Notes under the pieces: generated by a model
Seen by the model: only the letters and a program-made list of their open reading frames with translations
Database searches by the model: none
What the model was told of the DNA's origin: nothing
Translations under genes and position numbers: made by a program
Source: Hyphomicrobiaceae bacterium UBA4118
GTDB taxonomy: Bacteria; Pseudomonadota; Alphaproteobacteria; Rhizobiales; Methyloligellaceae
Direction of reading: 5' to 3'
Assembly (NCBI GenBank): GCA_002383105.1
Contig: DFXC01000023.1
Span: 22,721 to 35,805 of the forward strand
Length of the DNA stretch: 13,085 nt
Shown here: positions 13,039-13,085 of the stretch, in pieces
Numbering within the stretch: position 1 is the stretch's first letter
Layout: each line of letters opens with the position of its first letter

Positions 13039-13085
13039 TCAGCGAAACAGCCAGCCGAACATACCGCCGCCGCCGCCGCCGCCGC
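13039..13085 (-). CDS. C-terminal end of an unidentified minus-strand gene
   Basis: Reading leftward from the window edge, one minus-strand frame gives a Gly run followed by MFGWLFR and a TGA at 13039-13041. A polyglycine stretch before a short aromatic tail is a plausible protein C-terminus, and it is in the same orientation as mfnB. Only about 15 residues are visible, so neither family nor function can be judged, and it may be chance. Confidence 0.4.
   Translation of the reverse strand, partial: GGGGGGGMFGWLFR
13064..13085. repeat. CCG trinucleotide run at the window edge
   Basis: At least seven consecutive CCG units run to the last base. On the minus strand they encode glycine in the frame noted for the partial gene. 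The true length is cut off by the window edge. Confidence 0.85.

Noticed and set aside
1..13085. tRNA, rRNA, insertion sequence, phage or defence genes
   Set aside because: I looked for them and saw no transposase, integrase, toxin-antitoxin, Cas or RNA-gene signature in the coding content or gaps.

Overview
This is a 13.1 kb stretch of GC-rich, gene-dense DNA from a methylotrophic or formaldehyde-oxidising alphaproteobacterium, most likely of the order Hyphomicrobiales (Rhizobiales). Three things support this. Unmistakable Mch and Fae proteins, the enzymes of bacterial tetrahydromethanopterin (H4MPT)-linked C1 transfer, are present. Paired extragenic palindromes of a type I associate with rhizobial-type genomes (cores gtcatgcccggc and gtcataccggcgaaagccgg) occur three times. 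The small secreted and Cys/Arg-rich hypothetical proteins also resemble ones from that order. The window starts inside a gene and ends inside a GCC repeat, so it may be a whole contig. The lineage call is inference from sequence memory, not a database search.

Layout. Positions 1-4433 (+) are a compact run: a 5'-truncated ATP-grasp protein (Orf17-like), mch, a RimK-like ATP-grasp ligase (Orf5-like), a CitG-like protein (Orf7-like), then fae after a 207 bp gap. At 4548-6466 two genes diverge around a paired palindrome: a HisA-like TIM-barrel protein (-) and an MfnF-type ASKHA protein (+). Positions 6597-8143 (+) hold genes not obviously tied to C1 metabolism: a membrane acyl-CoA/fatty-acid desaturase and a small secreted protein. 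From 8185 to 12989 the minus strand, read from high to low coordinates, carries mfnB, folB, mfnE, then, after an interruption by a plus-strand hypothetical ORF and a second palindrome pair, a dihydropteroate-synthase-related gene, a DUF447 gene and a 5'-truncated methyltransferase remnant. At the right edge is the C-terminus of another minus-strand gene.

How the genes work together. Fae condenses formaldehyde with dephospho-H4MPT to methylene-H4MPT. Mch interconverts methenyl- and formyl-H4MPT before transfer of the formyl group to the methylofuran-dependent formyltransferase/hydrolase complex; mtdB and fhc genes are not in this window. Most other genes fit synthesis of the two cofactors: FolB-like aldolase and the DHPS-related protein for the pterin; MfnB, MfnE and MfnF for the furan; the ATP-grasp proteins for ligase-type (possibly amino-acid tailing) steps. 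The HisA-like, CitG-like, DUF447 and Orf17-like proteins co-occur with this pathway, but I know of no proven reaction for them. I did not find a wholly new system. The most unusual items are the amputated methyltransferase, the long orf17/mch overlap, the antisense run-through of the Cys/Arg-rich ORF into mfnE, and the paired palindromes.
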